64,000 nt of DNA from Roseateles depolymerans (GTDB taxonomy: Bacteria; Pseudomonadota; Gammaproteobacteria; Burkholderiales; Burkholderiaceae_C): assembly GCF_003387155.1 (NCBI RefSeq), contig NZ_QUMT01000007.1, forward strand, positions 1 to 64,000, in the 5' to 3' direction. Below the pieces are notes generated by a model, which had not been told where the DNA came from, did not search any database, and worked only from the letters and a program-made list of their open reading frames with translations. A program made the position numbers and the translations under genes. Shown one piece after another: positions 1 to 9,047 of the stretch (position 1 is its first letter; every line of letters begins with the position of its first letter).

Positions 1-3000
1 GTGTCCAGCGCGTTCTCAAGCTTGACGTCCCGCCCCGCCTGCACGGCGGTGGCGGCGTCAGACACCACATTGGAGCCCTGCACCCGAATGTCCTGGCCGG
101 CCGTGATCGCAACGGTATCGCCGGAGATCGTCGTGCCGGTTGCGGTGGTGCGCTCCAGCTGCGTCTTGCTGGTGGTGGTCGTGGACTTCAGGAAACCCTT
201 GACCGTGTGTTTGGACGCCTCGTCCAGCGACTCGGTCGATTGCGCCGCCAGTAGTTGCACATCCCGCGCAGCGTTCAGCTGCATCGCCCCAGCGCTGTTG
301 ACCGAGGCCCCATGCGCCGTCAGGTCCTGACCGGCGCTGAGCAACACCGTGCCCTTCGCATCCAGAGAGGTACCCACCTGCTGGCTGTTGCCTTGGTAGA
401 GGTGGTTGTTGGCGTCGAAGGTGGCGCGGTCGCTGCTGGCGGTCTGGACGGTGGTGAGTTTCAGGTCCCGGCCGGCTTGCACGAACACGCCGCTTGGACT
501 GATGCCAGCGCCAGCGTTGGTCGCTGTGCCGTTGCCAGCCACAGCACCAGTGCCGGCATCCATCCCCGTCTGCCGGATCCTGGCTGCCTCCAGCACCACG
601 TCCTGGCCCGCCTGCAGCAACATCACCCCGCCCGCGGTCAGGCTGGCCACCCGATCCAGCACGGTCCGCTGGCTCGTGGCGGTCGTGCTGCTCGCCGTGG
701 TGGTGGTCACGATCAGGTCGCGGCCGGCCTTCAGGCTCATCGCGTCAGTCGCCGTGAGCGAGCCACCGATGTTGCGAAGATCGTCCGCCGCACTCAGCGC
801 CAACTGCGCGCCCCGCATGCTTCCGCTGTTGACGATGTTCTGCGCCGTGGCTCGCAGTCCCTCGGACGCCTGCAGGTCACCGCTGTTGTTCAGTGCGCCG
901 CTGAGCGCCAGGTCCACACGGCTGCCGGCAATCAAGGCACCGCTCGCCTGCAAATCGCCGTCACGCGGCAGCAGGTACACCTGCGGCACCAGCACACGCT
1001 GCGTACTTCCATCGGCCAGCGTGACCGATTGCTCCACCAGCCACACCAGGTCGGTGGTCAGTTGCGACATCTGCTCGGCCGTCAGCGCAACGCCTGGGCG
1101 AAGCTCATGGGCAGCTGCAAAGCTCGCGCCGTTGGTCAGCAAGGCGCGATACATCTCCTCATCGCTGGAATACCCCTGCAGGAACGTGGACCCGGTGAGC
1201 TGACCGATCTGCTCGCGCACCAGTCGCTGCTCATAGAAGCCGTCACCCAGACGCTTCTGCACCGTCGCCGGATCCACCGCCAAGGCCTGCAGCAGATAGT
1301 CGCTGGAGAGCCAGTTGCGGTAGTTCGCGTAACGCGGGTCCGTCTCGACCAGGTAGCCGCTGCTCGTGTCCGTGCGCAGTTTGAAGAGGCTGCTCGTGGG
1401 CAGACTCAGGGACAGCGGCACCGCGCGCAACTTCCCGCTGGCATCGAAGCCTTGGACACTCGCGGCTGAGCGCAGCGCAGCAGCCAACCCGCCGGACGCG
1501 GCCCGAATCGCCGCTGTTGCCCTCTTTGCTGTCACGTCACCGCCGCGGCCTACGGACTGGTCCAGCACCTCGGACAGACTGCCCAACCCGCCTCGGTCGC
1601 TGGCGTTCAAGGAGCCTGCCGAGACGATGCTTTGCACCTGAGCGCCTGAGCCGCCGCCGACCACACCGGCCTGTTGGCGTCCTTCCGGGGCTGTGCCCAA
1701 GACAGCGCCACCCACCCCCACCACCGGCAAGGTCAGCTTCACTGTGCCGTTGATGGCGGCATCGGTGGTGCTGTATTCGTAGTGGGTGTTGGGAACCCCG
1801 GAGCCGCCGTTGTAGGTCCGGTAGACATCCACATGCTCGGTGCCGGACACGGCCACGTCCGTGCTGCGGTTGTCGATGGAGTCGGATTGGATCTGCACCC
1901 CATCGCGCCCGATGATTCGGCTCATTTCGTTGACAATGCGCCCGCCTTGCACCGACAGCGTACCGCCCACGATGATCTGCCCCGCCGCGCTTTGCGTCAC
2001 CTTGGCCGATTCGGTGGTGCGGCTGTAGTTGAACGCGGTGAAGTCCCCCACGAGGCGACTGTTGGCGTCCGCGAAGAAGGCCGCGACGGCCGCATCCAGG
2101 GCGTTGTCGTCCCCCGGTGTCACGCCAAAGTCGGACCAGATGCGGTCCGAGGCCGGGTAATGGGCACCCGGCACCAGGATGATCTTGCAACTGTCATCCT
2201 TGTCGCAGACTTCGCGGTCATGGTCCGCGCTGGGGTGCCACTCGAAGCCGCGCATGGCAGAGCCCCTCACGTCGCCGCCAAAGCCGCCCAAGTACCGCCC
2301 AAAGACCTCATTGGGATACCGCTGCGAAGGCAGCAGCATCTTGCGGTTGTAGGTGTCCTTGGACCAGTTGGAGGTCTTGGGATGGAACTCCCACACAAAC
2401 GGCTCCAGCGACGCCTGCGCGTCACTGCCCCATTGGCTGAACCAGGTGCTGCCGTTGTAGGTCACCTCCCAGAGCACGCGGATCTGGTCCGGCGTGTAGC
2501 GCACCGTGCTGCCAGGTGCCTGGAACTCCCAACCGGTGGTGGTGGGGCCGCTAACCTTTTGCCACTGCAGATAGGGGTTCAGGTTCTGGATGTCAGCGGA
2601 TTGCAGCAGGAGATTGCCGCGTGCTTCGACCGTGGCGCCGCTGTTGATCAGTTGGCCCGTGCTCAGCCGCATGTCGCCACCGCTGCTGATGAAGGCCTTG
2701 CTGACCAGCACGCGCGGGGCGTTGGGGTCTTGCGGTAGGGAATCCGCGCCGTCGTGGACGCTGCGATTGGTGATGGCGCCGCCGACGTCCATCTGCAGGC
2801 TACGGGTGGCCTCGACCGTGGCGTTCTGGTTCACCACGCTGGCCGCTGTCAGGCGCAAGTCGCCGTCCGAGAAAATGAGCGCCTGGTCAGTGTTGGTGAC
2901 CCCGCCTGTCAGCGCAAGCGTCAGAGCGCCGCGAGAAGCGATCACGGCGGACTGGCCGCTCTCCGCGCCGTTGGTCAGTTGCCCGCCGCTGAGCGTCAGG

Positions 3001-6000
3001 TCACTGCCGTAGATTCGGCCGGTGCCCAGGTTGGTGATGGCCGCTGCATTCACACGGACTCGGTCACCGTCGATCAGGCCGCGGTTGGTGAGCGTGTCCG
3101 TCGCCGTCAGGCGTGTATCAGCGCTGCTGAGTTCACCGGCTGCGCGGTTGTCGATGGACTGCGCCTGGATGTCCAGGGAGCCGCCGGCCCGAAGGATGCC
3201 TTCATTGACGAAGCTGCCGGTGAGCGCCAGGGAGAGGTCGCCGCGTGCCTGGAGCAACGTGCCGGTGCCGTAGATCAGGTCCCCGCCCAGCGTCAGAGCC
3301 AGCGAGCCGCCGCTGGAGAACATGCCGCCGCCCGAGAGGCTGGCCGCGTTCACCGACACTGCCTTGCCGCCCCATACCGTGCCACTTTGATTGCTGAGAA
3401 TAAGGCCAGACGCTCGTCCGACGGGCTGGGTCGCCAGGGCGCTGGCATCGCTGGACACCGGGTTGGCCCCTGACGCTGCCCCTGGCGCACTGACCGGTTT
3501 GGCGGCTGAACTTGTGGGCAACGATTCAGCGCTGCGGTTGATCTGCAGGCTCGGATAGGAGCCGAGCTGCGCCATCGGGTCGGATCCGCGCAGCATTAAG
3601 GGGTCGGCGCCGGTCACCACTGTCTGACCCAAGCCGCTGAGGACCCCACTGCTGTTGTCCAGGCTCTGTGTCGCCGTCACAAGCAGGTCGGCGTTGGCTC
3701 GCACCTGGCCGTTGCGGTTGCCCAGGTTGGCGGCGTGAAGGGTGATCGCGCCGCCTTGCAGACCTTGGCTGGCCCCTGCGGTGCTGCGGTTGTCCAGCAG
3801 TCCGGCCGTTCGCACGTTCAGCGACTCACCGCCGTAAATGAGGCCGCCCTCGTTCAGGACATCCCGGCCGGTAGCTGCAATGGATTGAACGCCCACCAGT
3901 TGCCCGCCTTGGTTATCCAGTGCGCCAGAGATGCTCAGCGCGAGGGTCTGTCCAGAGACGGTTTGCCGGTTGGTCAGCGAAGTCGCATTGAGCGTGACCG
4001 CGGTGCCACCAATGCCTGCGCTGTTCTCAACGCTGCCCGCATCGATCAGCATCGCGCCTTGCGACCGCAGTCCCGTTGGCGTGCTGATGGAGGCATCCAC
4101 CGTGTTGATCAGCGCCTCCCCACCGGTGTTGATCGACAACGTCTGACCCGATTGCAACAAGCCCCCGAAGTTGTCCAGGGTGCCGCTTCGCAGCGTCAGG
4201 TTCTCGCCAGACAGCACCTTGCCAGCACGGTTGCTGAACGACTGGCCCAGAGTGTCCAAGAGGACCGTGGTGCCCGACAGCTCGCCGCGGTCGTTGATCA
4301 GACCGGCGGAGGTCAGCGCAATGCCGCTGCTTGCTAGGACGGCGCCCCCTGTGTTGTCGAGCAGCCCCGAAGTGGTGACCGAGACGCCATCACGTCCGCT
4401 GACAAGGCGCCCCGTCTGGTTCTCCAACGTGCCCGAGGTCACGGCAACCGCCTGCTGCGCCAGCAAGCTTCCCTGGCTGTTGCGCACCGCTCTGGCTGAC
4501 TGAATCGTCAAAGCGCCGTCGCTGCCCACCCAGCCGCCGCGGTTGTCCAGCGTGGCCGTATCCAGGCGCATGTCGCCGCCGCTGCGCAGTCGGCCGCCTT
4601 GGTTGTCCAGTCCATCGACCTTGCCCGGCGCTGTGGAAGTGTTGCGCTCGCCCGAATCGGGTGAACCGCCCGGGTGTATCGGCTCTGCTGAAACGGCAGT
4701 GGCGATGGCGGAAGCCGCGGCGGTCAGACCAGTCGTGTGAATCCACAGGGCATTCCCCGCCTGCATCACACCGCCAGCGGCGTTCGTCACCCGGCCAGCC
4801 TCAACGGTCAGCGACGTGCCAGCGGCAAGGGTGCCGCCTTGGTTGTTCAGCGCTCCCATCAGCGCCAGATGCGTGGCGTGAGCGCTGGCCATCTGCGCGC
4901 CGTCATGCGTCAGGCTGTCCGAACGAATCTGGATGCTGTCCGCTTGTGTGCTGGCACCGGTCAGCGCCAGATCCCGTGCCACGGTCCAGTCCAGCGCTCC
5001 AGATGCGAGAACCCGACCTTGCGCGCCATTCCACGTCGCGGCCTGAAGCTGGAGAGCCCCGCCAGCCTGGGCGATGCGACCGCCCGTGTTGTTGACCGCC
5101 GCTGCGCCGAGCGTCAGTTGGCGCCCAGCCGATTCAATCGTCCCGCCCTGGTTGTTCAGATCGCGGGAGAGCGACGACGCCAGAGCACCATCGGCCGAAG
5201 TCTGCGTGAGGCGTCCACCCGTGTTGATCCAGTCACGCGCGGTCAACTGAACCTGGCCAGCACCGATCTGTGCACGCGAGGTGATGAGGTCTTGTTGCGC
5301 GCTCATCGACAGATCGCTGGCTGCCAGGGCGGCGCGCTCTAGCGAGAGATCTCCCGCACTCGCACGCAGGCTGACTGTGCGTGCCTGCAACTGCGCGCCT
5401 TGCAGCTGCATTGCAGCAGCGCTGGCAGACAGCTCGCTGGCCGCCGTCATGGCGCCGCTGAACTGGAGCTGCTCGATGGCCGAGACCGTCAGACGCCCTT
5501 GCTGGGCCAGCGTGTTGTCGCGGCGAAGACCCGACGCCAATCCGCCGGAGCCACTGATCTGCAAGGCGGCGACGCTGAGATCCCCTTGCGACGCCAGCGT
5601 GCCTGGATTGATCACCTGCGCCGCACTGACCGCTGCTGCGCCCTGGGCGTAAAGCAGTCCGCCATTGCTGAAGGCATGACTGACGGCGATCTGAGTACTA
5701 CCGCTGCTCTGCAAAGCTCCCGTGTTGTTCAGTGAATCGGCCAGCAAGGTGAGCCTGCCGTCAGCCGCTTGCGGACGATCAATCTGGCTGGTGGCACCGG
5801 ACTGCCCTTCAGTGGCTGTCGCCAGCGTCCCGTCAGCGAGAAGTCCGGCTGCCACAAGGCCCGAGGTAGACAGCTGATCCGCCCGTACCGTGAGCGACTG
5901 GCCAGCGGCCAGCAAGCCTGAGGTTTGCAGCGTCCCCGCCTTGAGAGTGGCGTCGTCACGCGCGTAGACGGTTCCGCCGCCCTCCCACCGCGCTGCGTTC

Positions 6001-8729
6001 ACGGTCAAGGTGCCGGCCTCCAGCCGTCCTTCCCCGTGCTGCCATTGGCCCACGTCGAGTACCGCGTCATGCGCTGCCAGCACGGTGCCGCCCGCGTTCA
6101 GGACTTGCCCCGCGTACAGCGCCAGCTCAGCGGCGCCCACTTGGCCGCTCATGTTGTCTACCAAGGCCGGGCGTTGGGACGATCCCACGATCAGCCGCTG
6201 GTTGGACAGAAGCCATCCGGCCTGGTTGCCCAGCCTGTCGGCGTCCACATGCAGGTCACCGACCGACGACACCACCCCGCCGCCGTTCTCAATCGCTGAG
6301 GCCTGCAGACTGAGCAACGTGCTGTTCGATTCGATGCGGGCGGATCGGTTGTCGAGCACGCTCTGGGTAACGATGCGTGAAGCCTCGGCCCCCGCCATCT
6401 GCGTATGCGCCCCTCGATGCGACAGCTGTCCGGTCTGCCAGTCCACAGCCTGCGCGGCGACTTGCGACCGGTCCAGCGTAGCCTGGGTCGCAGCCAACTC
6501 AAACCGTCCACCGGACAGAACCTGGGTGCCACTGAGGTCCAACCCGCTGGTGGTGAGGGCGAGCGTTCCCGCGCCGTAGTGCTCAAGCCTGGCCTCACGG
6601 GCGCGGATGGATTCCGCGGTCAGCGTCAGGTCACTGGCATTCGTTGCGATACGCGCGCCATCGGCTGTCAGTGCGCTATCGAAGCCCAGCTTGAGCGTCT
6701 GCGTACCGGTCTGAAGGAACTCGCCGCCGCTCAGATCCGCTTGCCCGGCGGACAGCTTCAGCGCATCGGCCATCCAGGTTGCCTGGATCGCGGACAGACG
6801 GCCCATGGCTTGAACCTGAAGCGTCTGACCTGCATTCAACTGGCTGCCATCGGCAGTGACGGATGCGCCGGCGATCAAGATCCCGGGCGCTTCCGTCTGC
6901 GCTCTTGAGACGTCCGCCGCGCCGGTGGCGGTCACCGCAACATTCTCCGAAGCCACCAAGGTTGCGCCCCGCGCGTCGACTTGGTTCCCAGAGACTGCGA
7001 TGACGTTCGCCTTCGCCTGGGCCCCGCCGAGGTCGACAACGGGGGCCTGCACCTGGACCCGCTGCGATGCCAACAGCTGACCCGCTTGTGACTGCGACTG
7101 ACTGGCCGTCAGCACCAGCGATGCGGTACTCTCCACCGCGCCAGCAGCAATCTGCCCATCCGCCCCGACCCCCGCCGCCGTCAGGCTACCGCTCAGGCTT
7201 TGGAGCTGCGGCGCTCGAAGTTCCGCGGAGCCCCACGAAGCAATCTGCCCCGCATTGCGCACCCCTTGCGCCGACGTCATCACGAGCGGTGGCCGCTCTC
7301 CCGAACGAACGCCCGAAGCGTCTCCGTCCGTTGGGAGCGAAGCCTCCGCATCCGACCGCTGCGCATACACCGCGCCGGTGTTGTCCAACCACCCATCCGC
7401 ACGGAGCGTCAGGCGGCTGCCAACGATCTGTCCTGCCTGCCGGACGCCCAGTCCGGCCTCGGTACCCACCAGCGTGATCTGCTGCGCGTAGATCCCGCCC
7501 AGCGCCGTGCTGTCCAGCGCGTAGCGGGGCCGCTCGCCATGTGCAGCCAACGCTTCACCGGCGCCCTCTCCCGCACCGGCGGTCTGCGCAGACATCACTT
7601 GCGTCCCGGTCTGGACTCGCACGTCCTTGGCCCAGAGCCCGGCGTTGAGTTCCACCGCACGCGCCAGCAACGACGTGTAGTCGGTTGAGCGGGCATCGAG
7701 ACCTGCCCCGTCGATGCGAATCAGGCCCCCCTGCACCGCAAAGCCGCTGATATGCCCCGCTGCGTCAAACCGCGGCGTCCCCGTGGTCAGCGTCGCGCTA
7801 CTTGCATTGATGAACCCACCCCCGTCCACCTGGATGCCACTCGGGTTCGCAATGACCACCTCCGCACGGCGCCCCGCCACCTCCACATAGCCATGGAGCT
7901 GGCTCGGCGCGCTGCTGTTGACCTCGTTGAGGATCACCTGCGCCTCGCCCCGGCCCAGCCACGGATTGCCCTGCACCCAGCCTCCCAACTGGGTGCTCGT
8001 ATCCGTCCGCGAGTTGTTGAGGATGACGCCTGTCGCGCCGACATCGAACTGGCTGTAGGTGTTGCGGGACACACCCGCCACACTGGGGGTCTGGATATTC
8101 ACCAGCGTCGCGCCATTCGGTGCGGTCAACACCGTGGGACGCTGAGAGCCGGGGGCAGACGGATCCGCAATCACCCGAGAGGCCACAGACGATGCCCCGT
8201 CCCATGGAGCAGCCGCCCCCTGGAGCGCGTGGACACCCTGAACCTTCAAGGCTGCCCCTCCCTGCGGACCGGCAGCTCCCTGCGAATGGGCACCTCCTTG
8301 CGCCAGCACAGCAGACCGCGCCTCGTCGCGCACAGTGGCGACCTTTGCCTGCAGTTGTTTAATCGCAAGCTCGGCCCGGGCTCGCGCTTGCGACGCTTCA
8401 TCGCCCCGAGCTCCCCCGCGCCCGCTGCCCGGCGACTGGGCCGACATCGACGGCTCCGCACGCACCGTCAAGGGTTCGGCCACGAAGAGCGCCATTCCCG
8501 CCGCCACACCGACCGCCAGGGCGGTCACAGAAAGCCTCATCCCTTGAGGCGGCCGGCCACCGCCACCAACAGCCGCGTCGCAACGATCGCCCTGCGACGC
8601 AACGAGCGCCACGGCCGCCAACGCCCCGCTCTCCCCGGGCGCCTTCCCTCGAGACCGCACCGTCTCTGCCGCCGCCATGAACTGGCCGCGCCGCTTGTTG
8701 AAAACAATCCGGAAATGAAGTCGGTTCAT
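1..8729 (-). CDS. Filamentous-haemagglutinin/CdiA-type two-partner secretion exoprotein, 3' end outside window
   Basis: Open from an ATG at 8729 to the left edge, at least 2909 residues. Residues 1-25 (MNRLHFRIVFNKRRGQF) are a canonical extended signal peptide region; a hydrophobic signal core follows at about residues 64-93. A TPS/haemagglutination-activity domain starts near residue 185 (VNIQTPSVAGVSRNTYSQFD at about 200, then NPSGIQVDGGGFINAS). Next come long beta-helix repeats of the type LDNxGG...G.L.L to about residue 2050, a non-repetitive cysteine-containing stretch (about 2050-2250), a conserved block (YLVETDPRYANYRNWLSSDY, KRLGDGFYEQRLVREQ, about 2455-2580), and haemagglutinin repeats (AGQDIRVQGS, AGRDVKLENA) at the edge. 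This order matches surface adhesins and contact-dependent inhibition effectors exported by a TpsB/CdiB outer-membrane partner. No TpsB gene lies upstream in the window. Whether it ends as adhesin or toxin cannot be seen. Confidence 0.93.
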   Translation of the reverse strand, partial: MNRLHFRIVFNKRRGQFMAAAETVRSRGKAPGESGALAAVALVASQGDRCDAAVGGGGRPPQGMRLSVTALAVGVAAGMALFVAEPLTVRAEPSMSAQSPGSGRGGARGDEASQARARAELAIKQLQAKVATVRDEARSAVLAQGGAHSQGAAGPQGGAALKVQGVHALQGAAAPWDGASSVASRVIADPSAPGSQRPTVLTAPNGATLVNIQTPSVAGVSRNTYSQFDVGATGVILNNSRTDTSTQLGGWVQGNPWLGRGEAQVILNEVNSSAPSQLHGYVEVAGRRAEVVIANPSGIQVDGGGFINASSATLTTGTPRFDAAGHISGFAVQGGLIRIDGAGLDARSTDYTSLLARAVELNAGLWAKDVRVQTGTQVMSAQTAGAGEGAGEALAAHGERPRYALDSTALGGIYAQQITLVGTEAGLGVRQAGQIVGSRLTLRADGWLDNTGAVYAQRSDAEASLPTDGDASGVRSGERPPLVMTSAQGVRNAGQIASWGSAELRAPQLQSLSGSLTAAGVGADGQIAAGAVESTASLVLTASQSQSQAGQLLASQRVQVQAPVVDLGGAQAKANVIAVSGNQVDARGATLVASENVAVTATGAADVSRAQTEAPGILIAGASVTADGSQLNAGQTLQVQAMGRLSAIQATWMADALKLSAGQADLSGGEFLQTGTQTLKLGFDSALTADGARIATNASDLTLTAESIRAREARLEHYGAGTLALTTSGLDLSGTQVLSGGRFELAATQATLDRSQVAAQAVDWQTGQLSHRGAHTQMAGAEASRIVTQSVLDNRSARIESNSTLLSLQASAIENGGGVVSSVGDLHVDADRLGNQAGWLLSNQRLIVGSSQRPALVDNMSGQVGAAELALYAGQVLNAGGTVLAAHDAVLDVGQWQHGEGRLEAGTLTVNAARWEGGGTVYARDDATLKAGTLQTSGLLAAGQSLTVRADQLSTSGLVAAGLLADGTLATATEGQSGATSQIDRPQAADGRLTLLADSLNNTGALQSSGSTQIAVSHAFSNGGLLYAQGAAAVSAAQVINPGTLASQGDLSVAALQISGSGGLASGLRRDNTLAQQGRLTVSAIEQLQFSGAMTAASELSASAAAMQLQGAQLQARTVSLRASAGDLSLERAALAASDLSMSAQQDLITSRAQIGAGQVQLTARDWINTGGRLTQTSADGALASSLSRDLNNQGGTIESAGRQLTLGAAAVNNTGGRIAQAGGALQLQAATWNGAQGRVLASGALDWTVARDLALTGASTQADSIQIRSDSLTHDGAQMASAHATHLALMGALNNQGGTLAAGTSLTVEAGRVTNAAGGVMQAGNALWIHTTGLTAAASAIATAVSAEPIHPGGSPDSGERNTSTAPGKVDGLDNQGGRLRSGGDMRLDTATLDNRGGWVGSDGALTIQSARAVRNSQGSLLAQQAVAVTSGTLENQTGRLVSGRDGVSVTTSGLLDNTGGAVLASSGIALTSAGLINDRGELSGTTVLLDTLGQSFSNRAGKVLSGENLTLRSGTLDNFGGLLQSGQTLSINTGGEALINTVDASISTPTGLRSQGAMLIDAGSVENSAGIGGTAVTLNATSLTNRQTVSGQTLALSISGALDNQGGQLVGVQSIAATGRDVLNEGGLIYGGESLNVRTAGLLDNRSTAGASQGLQGGAITLHAANLGNRNGQVRANADLLVTATQSLDNSSGVLSGLGQTVVTGADPLMLRGSDPMAQLGSYPSLQINRSAESLPTSSAAKPVSAPGAASGANPVSSDASALATQPVGRASGLILSNQSGTVWGGKAVSVNAASLSGGGMFSSGGSLALTLGGDLIYGTGTLLQARGDLSLALTGSFVNEGILRAGGSLDIQAQSIDNRAAGELSSADTRLTATDTLTNRGLIDGDRVRVNAAAITNLGTGRIYGSDLTLSGGQLTNGAESGQSAVIASRGALTLALTGGVTNTDQALIFSDGDLRLTAASVVNQNATVEATRSLQMDVGGAITNRSVHDGADSLPQDPNAPRVLVSKAFISSGGDMRLSTGQLINSGATVEARGNLLLQSADIQNLNPYLQWQKVSGPTTTGWEFQAPGSTVRYTPDQIRVLWEVTYNGSTWFSQWGSDAQASLEPFVWEFHPKTSNWSKDTYNRKMLLPSQRYPNEVFGRYLGGFGGDVRGSAMRGFEWHPSADHDREVCDKDDSCKIILVPGAHYPASDRIWSDFGVTPGDDNALDAAVAAFFADANSRLVGDFTAFNYSRTTESAKVTQSAAGQIIVGGTLSVQGGRIVNEMSRIIGRDGVQIQSDSIDNRSTDVAVSGTEHVDVYRTYNGGSGVPNTHYEYSTTDAAINGTVKLTLPVVGVGGAVLGTAPEGRQQAGVVGGGSGAQVQSIVSAGSLNASDRGGLGSLSEVLDQSVGRGGDVTAKRATAAIRAASGGLAAALRSAASVQGFDASGKLRAVPLSLSLPTSSLFKLRTDTSSGYLVETDPRYANYRNWLSSDYLLQALAVDPATVQKRLGDGFYEQRLVREQIGQLTGSTFLQGYSSDEEMYRALLTNGASFAAAHELRPGVALTAEQMSQLTTDLVWLVEQSVTLADGSTQRVLVPQVYLLPRDGDLQASGALIAGSRVDLALSGALNNSGDLQASEGLRATAQNIVNSGSMRGAQLALSAADDLRNIGGSLTATDAMSLKAGRDLIVTTTTASSTTATSQRTVLDRVASLTAGGVMLLQAGQDVVLEAARIRQTGMDAGTGAVAGNGTATNAGAGISPSGVFVQAGRDLKLTTVQTASSDRATFDANNHLYQGNSQQVGTSLDAKGTVLLSAGQDLTAHGASVNSAGAMQLNAARDVQLLAAQSTESLDEASKHTVKGFLKSTTTTSKTQLERTTATGTTISGDTVAITAGQDIRVQGSNVVSDAATAVQAGRDVKLENALD

Positions 8730-9047
8730 GGCTCGCGTGCTGGTGGGTTCATCCCACGGCCCGCCAGCCTTTGCGCCAGCGGGCCACTTGGCCGCGAACT
8801 CTAGGGAGCGGTGCTGGGCTCAGATATGACCTATGCATGCCATCCCGCGCCGGCATTCCCAGGCGACAACGCCCCTCCGGGGGATTGCCACGCTCGACCC
8901 TGACCTCCAAAAAGAAACGGCCCCGAAGGGCCGTTGCTGTTGATCTGGCGGGGATGCTCACTGCGAAACCTCAGACGCTCCCCCACCGTGGCGATGCCGC
9001 TCGATGATGAGGGAGCGAGGCTACGCAGGCCCCGTGGCCACGCCCGC
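8730..9047. other. Intergenic region upstream of the exoprotein gene
   Basis: This 318-bp gap carries no credible gene. It holds the leader and presumably the promoter of the minus-strand exoprotein gene, and the terminator of the M2 peptidase gene at 8910-8935. An imperfect GC-rich hairpin (about 8759-8784, arms GCCCGC/GCGGGC) lies in the leader 30-55 bases upstream of the exoprotein ATG. I could not pick a convincing -35/-10 pair. Confidence 0.6.
8910..8935 (-). terminator. Intrinsic terminator after the M2 peptidase gene
   Basis: On the minus strand an 8-bp perfect stem, AACGGCCC/GGGCCGTT, closes a TTCG tetraloop and is followed by TCTTTTT. It lies about 112 bases past the stop of the M2 peptidase gene and before the leader of the exoprotein gene, so it should insulate the two. 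Confidence 0.85.

Noticed and set aside
255-8804. Long plus-strand open frames (for example 255-1469, 1674-2738, 7752-8804)
   Set aside because: They are antisense shadows of the exoprotein gene; the high GC content keeps the opposite strand open, and their sequences are low-complexity with no domain resemblance.
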